Origin: Allobosea sp. OK403
GTDB taxonomy: Bacteria > Pseudomonadota > Alphaproteobacteria > Rhizobiales > Beijerinckiaceae
Direction: 5' to 3'
Assembly (NCBI RefSeq): GCF_900113835.1
Contig: NZ_FOQV01000011.1
Location: 1 to 64,000 of the forward strand
DNA length: 64,000 nt
Of the stretch, positions 41,639-50,213 are shown one piece after another (position 1 is the first letter of the stretch; each line of letters begins with the position of its first letter). The notes under the pieces were generated by a model. That model searched no databases. It was not told the origin of the DNA and saw only the letters and a program-made list of their open reading frames with translations. A program made the position numbers and the translations under genes.

Positions 41639-42511
41639 CTAAGCGAAATAGGCGAGCTTCTTGTCGGCGTGCAGCGCGTCGATGTCGCGCAGATCGGCTT
41701 CCGAGGTGGCTGGGGGGACGGCGGGAGCGGGAGGCGGCGCCTCGTCAGGCACGTCAATATATTCGAAATCGACATCGTCGTGGATGAGGGAGTTCACCTG
41801 ATACTTGAGCTCGCTCGTCGGCCGCGCGGAGACCTTGCGCGGCGCGGCCACGACCGAGGTCGGAGCCTCGTCGATCTCGATGATCTCGATGTCGTCATAG
41901 GCGCCTAGCGGCGCAGCGTCCCGCAGGCTGAGCCCGCGCGCCGGTTGGGCCGGCCCTGCGTCGCCTTCGCCCTGCGCGCCCTCGCAGAACGCCCGCAGGC
42001 TGCTGTCGAGCATGGCGATCGTGTCGGCGATCTTGCCGATCTGCTGGGCCGTGCCGTCGATGCTGGCGGTCGCGGCGTTGATCTCGGTGGCGCGCCGGTC
42101 GAGCATGTCGCAGAGGGCCTCGTCCGCGCCGGTCTCGCGCAGACCCCAGGCCGCCTCCTGCACGCTTTCGACCGCGGCGGCGATGCTGCCGGAGGCGGCC
42201 TCGATGCGCGCTGCCAGGCCCGACGACGGCTCCTGGCTGCGCCCGCTGATCCGTTCGAGGTCGAGCCTGAGATCGGTGATCAGCGCGGCGGCCTCGCGCA
42301 GGCTGGGCTCGGGCGGCGCGGGCTGGGCACTGATGCCGACGACGCGCTCGATCCGGCCGATGGCGGTGAGGAGCTGGGCCGTGTCGGCCTGACGGTTGCG
42401 TTTGGCGAATTCGGCCATGAACCAGCGTCCGCGCGCCGTCTCCATGACGGCAGCCGCGATGGCCTCGTAGTCGGTTTCGCTCAGCGGCGTCAGCGAACGC
42501 GCCTCACCCAT
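41639..42511 (-). CDS. CheZ-like alphaproteobacterial helical protein
   Basis: This 290-residue, mainly helical protein carries TARGRWFMAEFAKRNRQADT near residue 28, an opening conserved in an uncharacterised alphaproteobacterial family. A central coiled region holds VQEAAWGLRETGADEALCDM and then D-G-T-A-Q at about 152-156, a D-x-x-x-Q like that which makes CheZ a CheY-phosphate phosphatase. The surrounding helix differs from CheZ (no F-Q-D-L-T-G-Q). The C-terminal 80 residues are acidic and Pro-rich, ending DALHADKKLAYFA, which could be a response-regulator-binding tail. I call this a candidate phosphatase only. The ATG at 42511 follows AGG; a TTG two codons earlier is possible. Confidence 0.6.
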   Translation of the reverse strand: MGEARSLTPLSETDYEAIAAAVMETARGRWFMAEFAKRNRQADTAQLLTAIGRIERVVGISAQPAPPEPSLREAAALITDLRLDLERISGRSQEPSSGLAARIEAASGSIAAAVESVQEAAWGLRETGADEALCDMLDRRATEINAATASIDGTAQQIGKIADTIAMLDSSLRAFCEGAQGEGDAGPAQPARGLSLRDAAPLGAYDDIEIIEIDEAPTSVVAAPRKVSARPTSELKYQVNSLIHDDVDFEYIDVPDEAPPPAPAVPPATSEADLRDIDALHADKKLAYFA

Positions 42512-42614
42512 GACCAACCTGTTCGTGAAGGACTGGCCGAATCGCCATTCGTCAGTCGAAATGCACCATCTCCAACCGTGCCCCCGTATTGCTTAAGGAA
42601 GTGCTGCCGGCGCC

Positions 42615-43865
42615 ATGCGATCGGGCTTGAAAATGGCGCTGCTTCCGCAGGGTGGGGTCGGGCCGCGACTGTCGCTGATGCATGCGCTGAATTTCCTCGG
42701 CGTCGGCATCTACGTGCCGTTCTTTCCGATCTGGCTCGCCTCCAGAGGGCTCGGCGACGTCGCCATCAGCGTCGTCCTGACGATTCCGATCCTGATGCGC
42801 GTCGTCGCTACGTCATGGGTCACAGGGCTCGCCGACAGCCGCCTTCCGCCAGTCCTGCTGCTGGCCGCGCTCAACGGGCTCGCGGCGCTGCTCTATCTCG
42901 CCTTGCTGCCGGCGCATGGCGTCTGGCTGATCGGCTTGACCATGGCGCTCAATGCCGCCGCCATCTCCGGCGTCGTGCCATTGGCCGACGTGCTGACGAC
43001 GGCGCAGATCAAAGCGGGCGCCGCGATCGACTATGGCCGGGTCAGGCTATGGGGCTCGGTCAGCTTCTTTGCGGCGAACCTGCTCGGTGGCTACCTGATC
43101 GCCCACCTCGGAGCCGGCATCATTCCGCTCGCTTTGGCCGCGAGCACAGGCCTGGCGGCGCTTGCGGCGCTCGCGGCCCCCGCGCCGCCGCCGCGCGCCA
43201 GGCCGGCGCAGGAAGCGAGCCCCGCTCCGGCCGGCTTCAGCCCGGCCTTCCGGCTGGCGCTGGTCGCCATCGCCTGCGTGAACGCGACGCATGCCGCGCT
43301 CTACGCCTTCGGCTCGCTGCACTGGCGCAGCCTCGGTTTCAGCGACACCATCATCGGCGGCCTCTGGGCCGTGAGCGTCGTGGCGGAGGTGGCGTTGTTC
43401 CTGTTCGCCGGCGGTATCGTCGCGCGCGGCACGGCCGGCTTCGCCTGGATCGCGGCGGGCGCTGTCGCCGCCATCATCCGATTCGGCGTCATGGCGCTCG
43501 ATCCCGGGCTCGGCGTCACGCTGCTGCTGCAATTGCTGCACGGCCTGACCTTCGGTTGCGCCCATCTCGGCGCGCTGGCGGTCCTCTCCGCATTGGCGCC
43601 CGAGGGGCGGCGCGCCGCCGCCCAGGGCGGCCTCGTGGCGCTGACTGCGCTCGCCAGCGCCGCGATGACGATTCTGTCGGGCTATCTCTACCAGCGTCAT
43701 GGTTCGCTGGCGTTTCTCGCCATGGTTCCGCTGGCGCTGGTCGGTCTCGTCCTGCTCCTGCTTGCAAAGCGCAATCTGCCCGGCGATACAGGCAGCAGGG
43801 GCAAATCGACCGGACGGGCGCTGCGGGCAGGTCGCGAGACCGCTCCAGCGAAGGGTTTGACTTAA
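42615..43865 (+). CDS. MFS transporter (HcaT/3-phenylpropionate-like)
   Basis: This 416-residue carrier has about twelve membrane spans. It begins LSLMHALNFLGVGIYVPFFP, IWLASRGLGDVAIS, and carries AIDYGRVRLWGSVSFFAANL in the middle, the pattern of the MFS_1-like/HcaT subgroup that moves aromatic acids or nucleosides. The C-terminal 30 residues are a basic cytoplasmic tail. The stop codon is four bases before mlaE, so it appears to be co-transcribed with the lipid-transport genes. This is unusual but may only reflect compactness. The substrate is unknown. Confidence 0.88.
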   Translation: MRSGLKMALLPQGGVGPRLSLMHALNFLGVGIYVPFFPIWLASRGLGDVAISVVLTIPILMRVVATSWVTGLADSRLPPVLLLAALNGLAALLYLALLPAHGVWLIGLTMALNAAAISGVVPLADVLTTAQIKAGAAIDYGRVRLWGSVSFFAANLLGGYLIAHLGAGIIPLALAASTGLAALAALAAPAPPPRARPAQEASPAPAGFSPAFRLALVAIACVNATHAALYAFGSLHWRSLGFSDTIIGGLWAVSVVAEVALFLFAGGIVARGTAGFAWIAAGAVAAIIRFGVMALDPGLGVTLLLQLLHGLTFGCAHLGALAVLSALAPEGRRAAAQGGLVALTALASAAMTILSGYLYQRHGSLAFLAMVPLALVGLVLLLLAKRNLPGDTGSRGKSTGRALRAGRETAPAKGLT

Positions 43866-43869
43866 AGAC

Positions 43870-45015
43870 ATGGCGAGCCTCGACACCGCCGAACCGCAAG
43901 CCGTCTTCCGCGACGATGCCGGCACGCTTGCCGTCGCGCTCGCGGGTTCGTGGAGCGCCGACCGCGCGCCGCGGGTCGAGGCGCTGATCGCGGAGATCGG
44001 CGGACGCATCGGCAAAGGCGCGTCGTCCCGGCTCGATCTCTCGGCCGTGACGCGGCTCGACACGATGGGCGCCTATGTCCTCAACCGGCTGAAACTGCAG
44101 CAGGAGGCCAAGGGCGCGGCCGTCGACATCGTCAGCGACCGGCCCGAACATGGAATCCTGCTCGCTGAGGTCGCGGTCAGAGATCACGAGATGCCGGCGC
44201 AGCCCGGCCATTTCGGCGTCGTCAGCGTATTGGTCGATATCGGCGCGGCGGTCGTCAGCTTCGGGCGCGACATGGTCGGTGGTGCGATGTTCCTCGGCGA
44301 GGTCGTGGTCGGCTCGATCGGCGTCGTGCTCGGTCCGCGCAAGTTTCGCGGGCCCTCGCTGGTCAACCAGATCGAGCTGATCGCCTTCAACGGCGCGCCG
44401 ATCATCATGCTGATCTCGTTCCTGGTCGGCTGCATCGTCGCCCAGCAGGGCATTTTCCAGCTCCAGCAATTCGGCGCGACCGTCTTCGTCGTGAACCTGA
44501 CCGGCATCCTGATCCTGCGCGAACTCTCGGTGCTGCTGACCTCGATCATGATCGCCGGCCGTTCGGGCTCCGCCTTCACCGCCGAGATCGGCTCGATGAA
44601 GATGCGCGAGGAGATCGATGCGCTGCGCGTGATGGGGCTCGATCCCATCGAAGTCCTCGTCGTACCGCGCATCCTGGCGCTGATCATCTCGCTGCCGATC
44701 CTGACCTTCCTGTCGTCGATGTCGGGTTTGACCGGCGCGGCGCTCGTCACATGGCTCTATGGCGGCATCGGCATCGACACCTTCCTGGCCCGGCTGCAAT
44801 CGGTCATCACCTGGAAGCATTTCGCGGTCGGCCTCATCAAGGCCCCTTTCATGGCCTTCGTCATCGGTCTGATTGCCTCGATCGAGGGCCTGGCGGTTCA
44901 GGGCTCAGCCGAGTCGCTCGGCCGGCAGGTCACGGCCTCGGTGGTGAAGGCGATCTTCATGGTCATCGTCGTCGACGGTCTCTTCGCCATGTTTTTTGCA
45001 TCTATCGCGTTTTGA
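43870..45015 (+). CDS. mlaE: MlaE-type lipid ABC permease with N-terminal STAS domain
   Basis: This 381-residue inner-membrane protein has residues 1-100 as a STAS domain (SRLDLSAVTRLDTMGAYVLN, a MlaB-like regulator fused to the permease). The rest is the MlaE permease with LVGCIVAQQGIFQLQQFGAT, REEIDALRVMGLDPIEVLVV (the coupling helix) and a final span VVDGLFAMFFASIAF. It transports phospholipids between the membranes together with MlaF and MlaD. Fusion of MlaB and MlaE is common in alphaproteobacteria. It is followed by mlaF after 16 bases. Confidence 0.94.
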   Translation: MASLDTAEPQAVFRDDAGTLAVALAGSWSADRAPRVEALIAEIGGRIGKGASSRLDLSAVTRLDTMGAYVLNRLKLQQEAKGAAVDIVSDRPEHGILLAEVAVRDHEMPAQPGHFGVVSVLVDIGAAVVSFGRDMVGGAMFLGEVVVGSIGVVLGPRKFRGPSLVNQIELIAFNGAPIIMLISFLVGCIVAQQGIFQLQQFGATVFVVNLTGILILRELSVLLTSIMIAGRSGSAFTAEIGSMKMREEIDALRVMGLDPIEVLVVPRILALIISLPILTFLSSMSGLTGAALVTWLYGGIGIDTFLARLQSVITWKHFAVGLIKAPFMAFVIGLIASIEGLAVQGSAESLGRQVTASVVKAIFMVIVVDGLFAMFFASIAF

Positions 45016-45031
45016 GGATCGTAACCCGGCC

Positions 45032-45880
45032 ATGAACGAGCGATCGGCCGAGCCAGGCGAGCAGGGGCGCGCGCGGGACGTGACGTCTGACGGCGGGACG
45101 GAGGTGGGCCCCCCGGAGGCCATCCGCGTGCGTGATCTCAAGGTCGCCTTCGGCGACAAGGTGATCATGGACGGTCTCGACCTTGACGTGATGCGCGGCG
45201 AGATTCTGGGCTTCGTCGGCGGGTCGGGCCAGGGCAAATCGGTGCTGACGCGCACCATCCTGGGCCTGGTGCGCAAGTCGCGCGGTACGATCGAGGTGCT
45301 GGGGGACGATGTCGATGGGCTCGACCCGGTGCAGCGCCGCGCCCTGGAGCGCCGCTTTGGCGTGATGTTCCAGCATGGCGCCTTGTTCTCGGCCTTGAGC
45401 GTCAAGCAGAACATCCAGGTGCCGATGCGCGAATATCTCAAGCTGTCGCCGGCCCTGCTCGATGAGCTGGCGATGGTGAAGCTGGATCTCGTTGGCCTGA
45501 AGCCCGACGCCGCCGACAAGGCGCCCTCCGAGCTCTCCGGCGGCATGATCAAGCGCGCGGCGCTGGCGCGGGCGCTGGCGCTCGATCCGGAGATCGTCTT
45601 CTTGGACGAGCCGACATCGGGGCTCGATCCGATCGGCGCCGCCGAGTTCGACGAGCTGATCGTGACGCTGAAGCAGACTTTGGGGCTGACCGTCTTCATG
45701 GTAACCCACGATCTCGACAGCCTCTATTCGGCTTGCGACAGAATCGCGGCGCTCGCGGACAAACGGGTCGTTGCGGTCGGCACGCTTGCGACCATGCTGG
45801 CGTCGGATCACCCTTGGGTGAAGGCCTATTTTGGTGGTGAGCGGGCGAGGGCGCGTCTGCCGGCGGGTATGCAGGAATGA
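45032..45880 (+). CDS. mlaF: MlaF-type ATP-binding protein of the lipid transporter
   Basis: This 282-residue ATPase has Walker A GGSGQGKSV at 63-71, the signature LSGGMIKRAALARAL starting at 168, Walker B IVFLDEPTSGLDP at 188-200 and a switch histidine in MVTHDLDSLYSACD. The first 30 residues are a variable polar extension. It drives the MlaE permease. The ATG at 45032 is 16 bases after the mlaE stop; the frame upstream of it is not used by relatives. mlaD follows 11 bases after the stop. Confidence 0.94.
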   Translation: MNERSAEPGEQGRARDVTSDGGTEVGPPEAIRVRDLKVAFGDKVIMDGLDLDVMRGEILGFVGGSGQGKSVLTRTILGLVRKSRGTIEVLGDDVDGLDPVQRRALERRFGVMFQHGALFSALSVKQNIQVPMREYLKLSPALLDELAMVKLDLVGLKPDAADKAPSELSGGMIKRAALARALALDPEIVFLDEPTSGLDPIGAAEFDELIVTLKQTLGLTVFMVTHDLDSLYSACDRIAALADKRVVAVGTLATMLASDHPWVKAYFGGERARARLPAGMQE

Positions 45881-45891
45881 AGCGCTAGACA

Positions 45892-47034
45892 ATGGAATCG
45901 CGGGCAAATTACGCGCTGGTCGGGCTGTTCACGCTTGCGGTCCTCGCAGCGGCGTTCGGCTTCATCTACTGGTTCAACAGCGGCGGCGCCGGCCGGCGGC
46001 AGGATGTGCGCGTCATTTTCAGCGGCACGGTGACCGGGCTCGGGCGCGGCTCCAGCGTGCTCTTCAACGGCCTGCGGGTCGGTGAGGTGACGCGAATCGA
46101 ATTGCTGCCGGATGATCCGCGTCGCATCTATGCGGTGATCCAGGTCGACAACACGACGCCGCTGCGTGTCGACACCCGCGCCCGCATCGAGGCGCAGGGG
46201 CTTGCCGGCGTCGTCGCGGTGCAGTTGCTCGGCGGCGAGCCGAACTCGCCTGTCCTGCAGGCGCAGCCCGGCCAGCAATTGCCGACCATCATCGCCGAGC
46301 GCTCGGAATTCCAGGACATCCTCGAGACCGTCCGCACCATCGCCAAGCGCGCCGACGAGGTGCTCGGCAGCGTCGAGGGGCTGGTCAAGGACAATGCCGG
46401 CTCGATCAGCAACACCGTCAAGAATGTCGAGCGCTTCTCGGCCGCGCTCGGCGACAATTCCGATGGTGTCGACAAGCTGATGAAGAGCTTTGGCCAGATC
46501 GCCGAGACGATCTCGCCACTCGCCCTGAAGCTCGGCACGCTGAGCGAGGAACTCACCCAGATCGTGCGCTCGGTCGACCAGAAGAAGGTCACCAACATCG
46601 TCGACAATGTCGACAGGTTCACCGCGGCGCTGGGCGGCTCCAGCGAGGATGTCGGCAAGGCGGTCAAGGACGTCGCCTCGATCACCGAAAAGCTCAACAA
46701 GGCCGCCGATCAGGTCGAAGGCGTGCTCAAGGGCGCGCAGGCCTTCCTGAACACGGCCGCCGGGCCGGACGGCAAGAGCGCCTTCACCGATATCGGCGAG
46801 GCGGCGCGGTCGATCCGCGTCCTGGCCGACAATCTCGACAAGCGCACCGCCGAGATCACCGCCGGCATCAGCCGCTTCACCGGCCCGGGCCTGCGCGACA
46901 TCGAGACGCTCGCCAGCGACGGCAAGCGCACGCTGACCGATCTCAACCGGACGCTGCGCAATATCGAGCGCAATCCGCAGCAATTCATCTTCGGCGGCAA
47001 GCCGCCGCTTCCTCAATATGGTGGGTCGCGCTAG
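45892..47034 (+). CDS. mlaD: MlaD/MCE-family lipid transport protein
   Basis: This 380-residue protein is anchored by one N-terminal span (YALVGLFTLAVLAAAFGFIY, about 8-27) with its bulk in the periplasm. The MCE domain covers about residues 38-115 (VRVIFSGTVTGLGRGSSVLF, NGLRVGEVTRIEL). A long helical, repeat-containing tail follows (KNVERFSAALGDNSDGVDKL), which may form a tunnel or reach the outer membrane. It carries lipids between the MlaFE complex and the outer membrane. It ends RNPQQFIFGGKPPLPQYGG, close to the usual MlaD C-terminus. The auxiliary lipoprotein gene starts four bases after its stop. Confidence 0.94.
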   Translation: MESRANYALVGLFTLAVLAAAFGFIYWFNSGGAGRRQDVRVIFSGTVTGLGRGSSVLFNGLRVGEVTRIELLPDDPRRIYAVIQVDNTTPLRVDTRARIEAQGLAGVVAVQLLGGEPNSPVLQAQPGQQLPTIIAERSEFQDILETVRTIAKRADEVLGSVEGLVKDNAGSISNTVKNVERFSAALGDNSDGVDKLMKSFGQIAETISPLALKLGTLSEELTQIVRSVDQKKVTNIVDNVDRFTAALGGSSEDVGKAVKDVASITEKLNKAADQVEGVLKGAQAFLNTAAGPDGKSAFTDIGEAARSIRVLADNLDKRTAEITAGISRFTGPGLRDIETLASDGKRTLTDLNRTLRNIERNPQQFIFGGKPPLPQYGGSR

Positions 47035-47038
47035 CCTC

Positions 47039-47758
47039 ATGACGATGTCGATCCCGCCTGCGCGCTCGCGGCCCGCCCGTCTCGATCACATCGCATTCGG
47101 ACGGTTCCGTCCGAATGCGAAAAACGTGATCGATTCTAGAAGCTTGGAGCATTGCTCCAGCGAAAAACCGGTTCCCACTTTTTCGCGCAATGCTCTTGCC
47201 GTCCCGACGATGCTGCTCGCTGCGGTACTGATGCTCGCCGGCTGCGGCGGCGGATCCACGCCGACGACCTATGATCTCTCGGCACCGCGCGATTTCGGCC
47301 GCATCGCTGGCTCGCGCGTCTTCCTTGTCGTCGCCGAGCCGACGACGGTGCAGGCGCTCGATTCCGACCGCCTCATCGTCAAGGACGCATCGGGCGCGCT
47401 CTCCTTCCTCGGCGGCGCGCAATGGGCCGACAGCGTGCCGAAACTGGTGCAGACGCGCCTCATCCAGACCTTCGAGAACGGCAATCGCCTCGGTTCCGTC
47501 GCGCGCCCCGGCGGGCGCATCGTGCCCGACGCCCAGCTCAACACCGATATCCGCAGCTTCAACATCGACACTGCGAGCGGGGCTGCCGTCGTCGAGATCA
47601 CAGCCAAGCTGGTGGGCGACCGCTCCGGCAAGGTGCAGCGCGCGCGCCTGTTCACGGCCCGCGTGCCGGCCGCTGCGGGCGATGGCGGCGCAGCCGCGCA
47701 GGCGCTCGACCGGGCGCTGTCGCAGGTGCTTATCGAGATCGTGCGCTGGGCGCGGTGA
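47039..47758 (+). CDS. ABC-transport auxiliary lipoprotein (Mla partner) with a repeat inserted in its signal peptide
   Basis: The mature part begins at the lipobox cysteine in LMLAGCGGGSTPTTYDLSAP and matches the ABC-transport auxiliary lipoprotein family that accompanies Mla/Pqi-type systems; the periplasmic domain ends QVLIEIVRWAR. Before it, a basic segment MSIPPARSRPARL would serve as the n-region. Between the two, about 38 codons come from a palindromic repeat (47084-47196), in frame. Alternative starts are an ATG at 47018, one at 47045 and one at 47210, the last leaving only eleven residues before the cysteine with no basic residue. It is the last gene of the mla operon. Either a very long signal or a shorter downstream start is used. 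Confidence 0.75.
   Translation: MTMSIPPARSRPARLDHIAFGRFRPNAKNVIDSRSLEHCSSEKPVPTFSRNALAVPTMLLAAVLMLAGCGGGSTPTTYDLSAPRDFGRIAGSRVFLVVAEPTTVQALDSDRLIVKDASGALSFLGGAQWADSVPKLVQTRLIQTFENGNRLGSVARPGGRIVPDAQLNTDIRSFNIDTASGAAVVEITAKLVGDRSGKVQRARLFTARVPAAAGDGGAAAQALDRALSQVLIEIVRWAR
47084..47196 (+). repeat. Palindromic repeat pair inside a lipoprotein signal region
   Basis: GATCACATCGCATTCGGACG, then GTTCCGTCCGAATGCGAAAA and ACGTGATC form one palindrome (47084-47131). GGAGCATTGCTCCAGCGAAA, then AACCGGTTCCCACTTTTTCG and CGCAATGCTC form the second (47146-47195). The element is about 111-114 bases, compatible with keeping frame. Confidence 0.85.
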
Positions 47759-47842
47759 GCCCGCGCCCAGCAACGGGTTCGCTATGCTGAGTTGATTCGA
47801 TCCATGCTCTTTGTGCCATCGCGGATTTGCGGCGATTGGCGT

Positions 47843-47946
47843 TAGAGCGTTTTCGAGAGAAGTCGACACCGGTTCGCGTGAAGAAACCGCATTAAGACAA
47901 AGAGCTGGAGCTGTTCAACGATCAAATTGTATTGGGAACCGCTCTA
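47843..47946 (+). repeat. Intergenic palindromic repeat (AGAGCGTTTTCGAGAGAAGT type)
   Basis: TTAGAGCGTTTTCGAGAGAA, GTCGACACCGGTTCGCGTGA and a tail GTATTGGGAACCGCTCTAG resemble the elements at 3878 and 56647. It lies between the lipoprotein gene and the unknown gene at 47990. Confidence 0.75.
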
Positions 47947-47989
47947 GGAGGCTGCTGATCAATTCTTCGAGGACATCGGCGCGCTCGCC

Positions 47990-48841
47990 ATGACGCTTGC
48001 AAAACTTTTCACGAGCCGGCTGCACAACTTGCTTGAGCCCTGGCAATCTGCGGCTCGGAAGGTGCGCCTGCGGGATTTCGATCTGACACCGGACGACGTG
48101 CTGTCGATCGCGCATCTGCGGCCCGAAGCGCCTCATCGCTGCAAACATCCTCTCTGCGGCCATTTGATTGCCGATGCGCGTCGATTCCATCAACGCAACG
48201 CGCCTCGACCGGGTTTCAGGCGCCGGTTCGTGCCGACCGCAATGCTGCTGGACTTGGCCCGCTATCCGACGTCGGACGCCTATATGCGCGCCGTCTCGAA
48301 GCGCTCCCATGGCAATATCGCCAGGGCAGCCAGGAAAGCAGCCCGCCTCGGCATCAACTGCGCGCCCATTCAACTGGAAAGCTATGCGGCGAGCATGGCG
48401 GCCATCTCCGAGTCGAAGCGTTTCCGATCCGGTGGGCCGGTCCTGTCCGCCTGGTTCGGCGCCGGGTCCAAGCGCGTCGACACGCGGGACGCTCCCGCGG
48501 CGCCGGCCTGCCCCTCGCATTGGACCTTGGCATGGGGCGCCTTCGTCCAGGAATCGGCGGGTCCGAGGCTGGTCGCATATCTCTCGCTGAGACGCGTAGG
48601 CGACATGTGCCGCACGCACGAACTCATGTGCCATGGCGACTATCTGCAAGCCGGAGCCATGAAACGTCTGTTCCTCGAGGTGGCTCGCTGGCTGATGGAT
48701 CGGCAAGCTCCTGAAGTCCAGTGCCTGCGTTGGTACATGTACGGCGCCATGGAACATGGCTCGCGCGGTTTGCATGAATGGAAGCGGCTGATGTGCTTTG
48801 AGCCCGCCAACCTCACATTTGCGAGTCCGCCGGATAGTTGA
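47990..48841 (+). CDS. Protein of unknown function, possibly FemAB/GNAT-like acyltransferase
   Basis: This 283-residue basic protein has a central segment YMRAVSKRSHGNIARAARKA that resembles the lipid-binding/peptide-transferase helix of FemAB-type and related acyltransferases, and a C-terminal LFLEVARWLMDRQAPEVQCL and EWKRLMCFEP. It contains eight cysteines, an unusual number here. The ATG at 47990 is weakly supported; a GGA lies about 17 bases upstream. It sits between the lipoprotein gene and a duplicated tail of that gene, so it looks inserted. I do not recognise a family with confidence. Confidence 0.6.
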   Translation: MTLAKLFTSRLHNLLEPWQSAARKVRLRDFDLTPDDVLSIAHLRPEAPHRCKHPLCGHLIADARRFHQRNAPRPGFRRRFVPTAMLLDLARYPTSDAYMRAVSKRSHGNIARAARKAARLGINCAPIQLESYAASMAAISESKRFRSGGPVLSAWFGAGSKRVDTRDAPAAPACPSHWTLAWGAFVQESAGPRLVAYLSLRRVGDMCRTHELMCHGDYLQAGAMKRLFLEVARWLMDRQAPEVQCLRWYMYGAMEHGSRGLHEWKRLMCFEPANLTFASPPDS

Positions 48842-48988
48842 GCGCGGCTTTGGTCCAGCAAGGTCGAGCACGCATGCGTGTTCATGGCTCGCGTGCCGGC
48901 GAGCGCCGGAGATGGCGGCACGGCCGCGCAGGGGCTTGGCAGAGCGCTGTTGCAGGTGCTGATCGAGATCATGCGCTGGGCGTGGTGA
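48842..48988 (+). pseudogene. Duplicated 3' end of the auxiliary lipoprotein gene
   Basis: Read in the frame that ends at TGA 48986-48988, this gives SSKVEHACVFMARVPASAGD, then GGTAAQGLGRALLQVL and IEIMRWAW. The lipoprotein at 47039-47758 ends SGKVQRARLFTARVPAAAGD, GGAAAQALDRALSQVL, IEIVRWAR. The match runs to the stop codon and breaks at the end of the unknown gene. There is no start, so it is a non-functional remnant. Confidence 0.85.
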
Positions 48989-49008
48989 GCCGCCAGCACG
49001 TCGGGACT

Positions 49009-50103
49009 CTACCGGCGCGTCGTCGCGTTGGGGTCGCGTCCCGGATCGCGGGCGCGCGCCGCCGTCAGAAGCAGCCACATCAAATGGCCCATCTGCCGCT
49101 CATTGACCTTGGCCGTATCGGTCTGGTGGACGACGACGAGATCGTTCACCGGGTCGATGATGATGAACTGTCCATAATTCCCATCGGCCCAGAAGCCGCC
49201 GGGAGACAGGTTCATGACCGCGACGCGCCGGTCAGGGAAACCGGTCCACCACATATAGCCGTAGCCGGACCGAAGATAGGTTTGCGACGAGGCGGTCGTG
49301 CTCTCCTTGACCCATGATGGCGAGATCAGGGCCCTGTCGCGCCAGCGCCCGGAACGCAGATAGAGCAGGCCGAACCGCGCCAGATCCCGCGCGCTCATAT
49401 GGAACGGATAGGCGGGATGCAGCGAAGCCTCGCCCCTGATGTAGCGACCGTCGCGCGGCCGATAATCCTGCATGCCGATGGGATTGCCGATGCGTTGCTG
49501 GAACATCTCGAAGATCGACGCGCCGACAGCGCGTTCGTAGATCGTTCCAAGGACGTTGAAGTCCCAGTTGTTGTAGTACCAGAACGCGCCTGGTGGATGG
49601 CTTCCCCGAACGGGGCGGCGCGCGACCTGGCTCGGCATCTCGGCAAGGGCGGGTCGATAGATGCCCGACCGGGACTGCAGCAACTGTCGAACCGTCGCCT
49701 GTTTCTCGACCTCGGTGAGGACGGGCGGAACATCATCGATGCCAAGCGAACCCAGCGTGGTGTCGAGCTCGATCTTGCCCTCCGCCACGGCAATGCCGAT
49801 CAGGGCGCTCAGAAGGCTCTTGCGCACCGAGTATAATTGCAGCCGGCGGCCGATATCGCCCCAGCTCTCGATGATGCGGCCATGCTGCACGACGATGCAG
49901 CTCGCCGTGCCGATGGAGAGTGAATAGGCCTGTGCCTGGGCCAGGATGTCCGTATCCCACCCCGCCTGCTCGGGTGCTGTGCGATCCCACTCGCTCCCCG
50001 GCCAGTCATCGAGATGGGACAACGGCGCGGCGCGAAGCGGAGAGCCGCGTAATGTCAGACAGGCGAGGGGCAGTGCCAGAAGGCTGCGGCGGTTGACTGA
50101 CAC
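49009..50103 (-). CDS. Serine hydrolase, beta-lactamase/penicillin-binding-protein fold
   Basis: This 364-residue exported protein has a twin-arginine-like signal (SVNRRSLLALPLACLTLRGS). The active site S92-x-x-K95 is in QLYSVRKSLLSA, and the Y-x-N motif is in WYYNNWDFN near 177. SGYGYMWWTGFP and GNYGQFIIIDP correspond to the strand carrying the third motif. It belongs to the class C-like serine hydrolases that act as esterases, D-aminopeptidases or transglycosylating proteins as well as beta-lactamases. GGAG lies nine bases before the GTG at 50103; the frame upstream runs through the terminator and is not real. The exact activity is unknown. Confidence 0.88.
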   Translation of the reverse strand: MSVNRRSLLALPLACLTLRGSPLRAAPLSHLDDWPGSEWDRTAPEQAGWDTDILAQAQAYSLSIGTASCIVVQHGRIIESWGDIGRRLQLYSVRKSLLSALIGIAVAEGKIELDTTLGSLGIDDVPPVLTEVEKQATVRQLLQSRSGIYRPALAEMPSQVARRPVRGSHPPGAFWYYNNWDFNVLGTIYERAVGASIFEMFQQRIGNPIGMQDYRPRDGRYIRGEASLHPAYPFHMSARDLARFGLLYLRSGRWRDRALISPSWVKESTTASSQTYLRSGYGYMWWTGFPDRRVAVMNLSPGGFWADGNYGQFIIIDPVNDLVVVHQTDTAKVNERQMGHLMWLLLTAARARDPGRDPNATTRR

Positions 50104-50160
50104 GAGGTCGTTCTCCAGCGAGTTCGTCCAATAGGCCGCGAACGCGACGCTGCGCTCAAA

Positions 50161-50191
50161 CGAAAAAGGCCGCCCCCCGGGGCGGCCTTTG
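50161..50191 (-). terminator. Rho-independent terminator of the giant scaffold gene
   Basis: AAAGGCCGCCC (50165-50175) and GGGCGGCCTTT (50180-50190) form a perfect 11-base-pair stem with a four-base loop. On the minus strand the stem is followed by a run of T. It is 24 bases after the stop codon of the scaffold gene and ahead of the serine hydrolase gene. Confidence 0.92.
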
Positions 50192-50213
50192 GCTTTCGTC
50201 CGTCCGCTCGCGC

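Noticed and set aside
48842..48988. A second functional lipoprotein gene after the unknown gene
   Set aside because: It has no start, signal or mature N-terminal domain, only the last roughly 45 codons.
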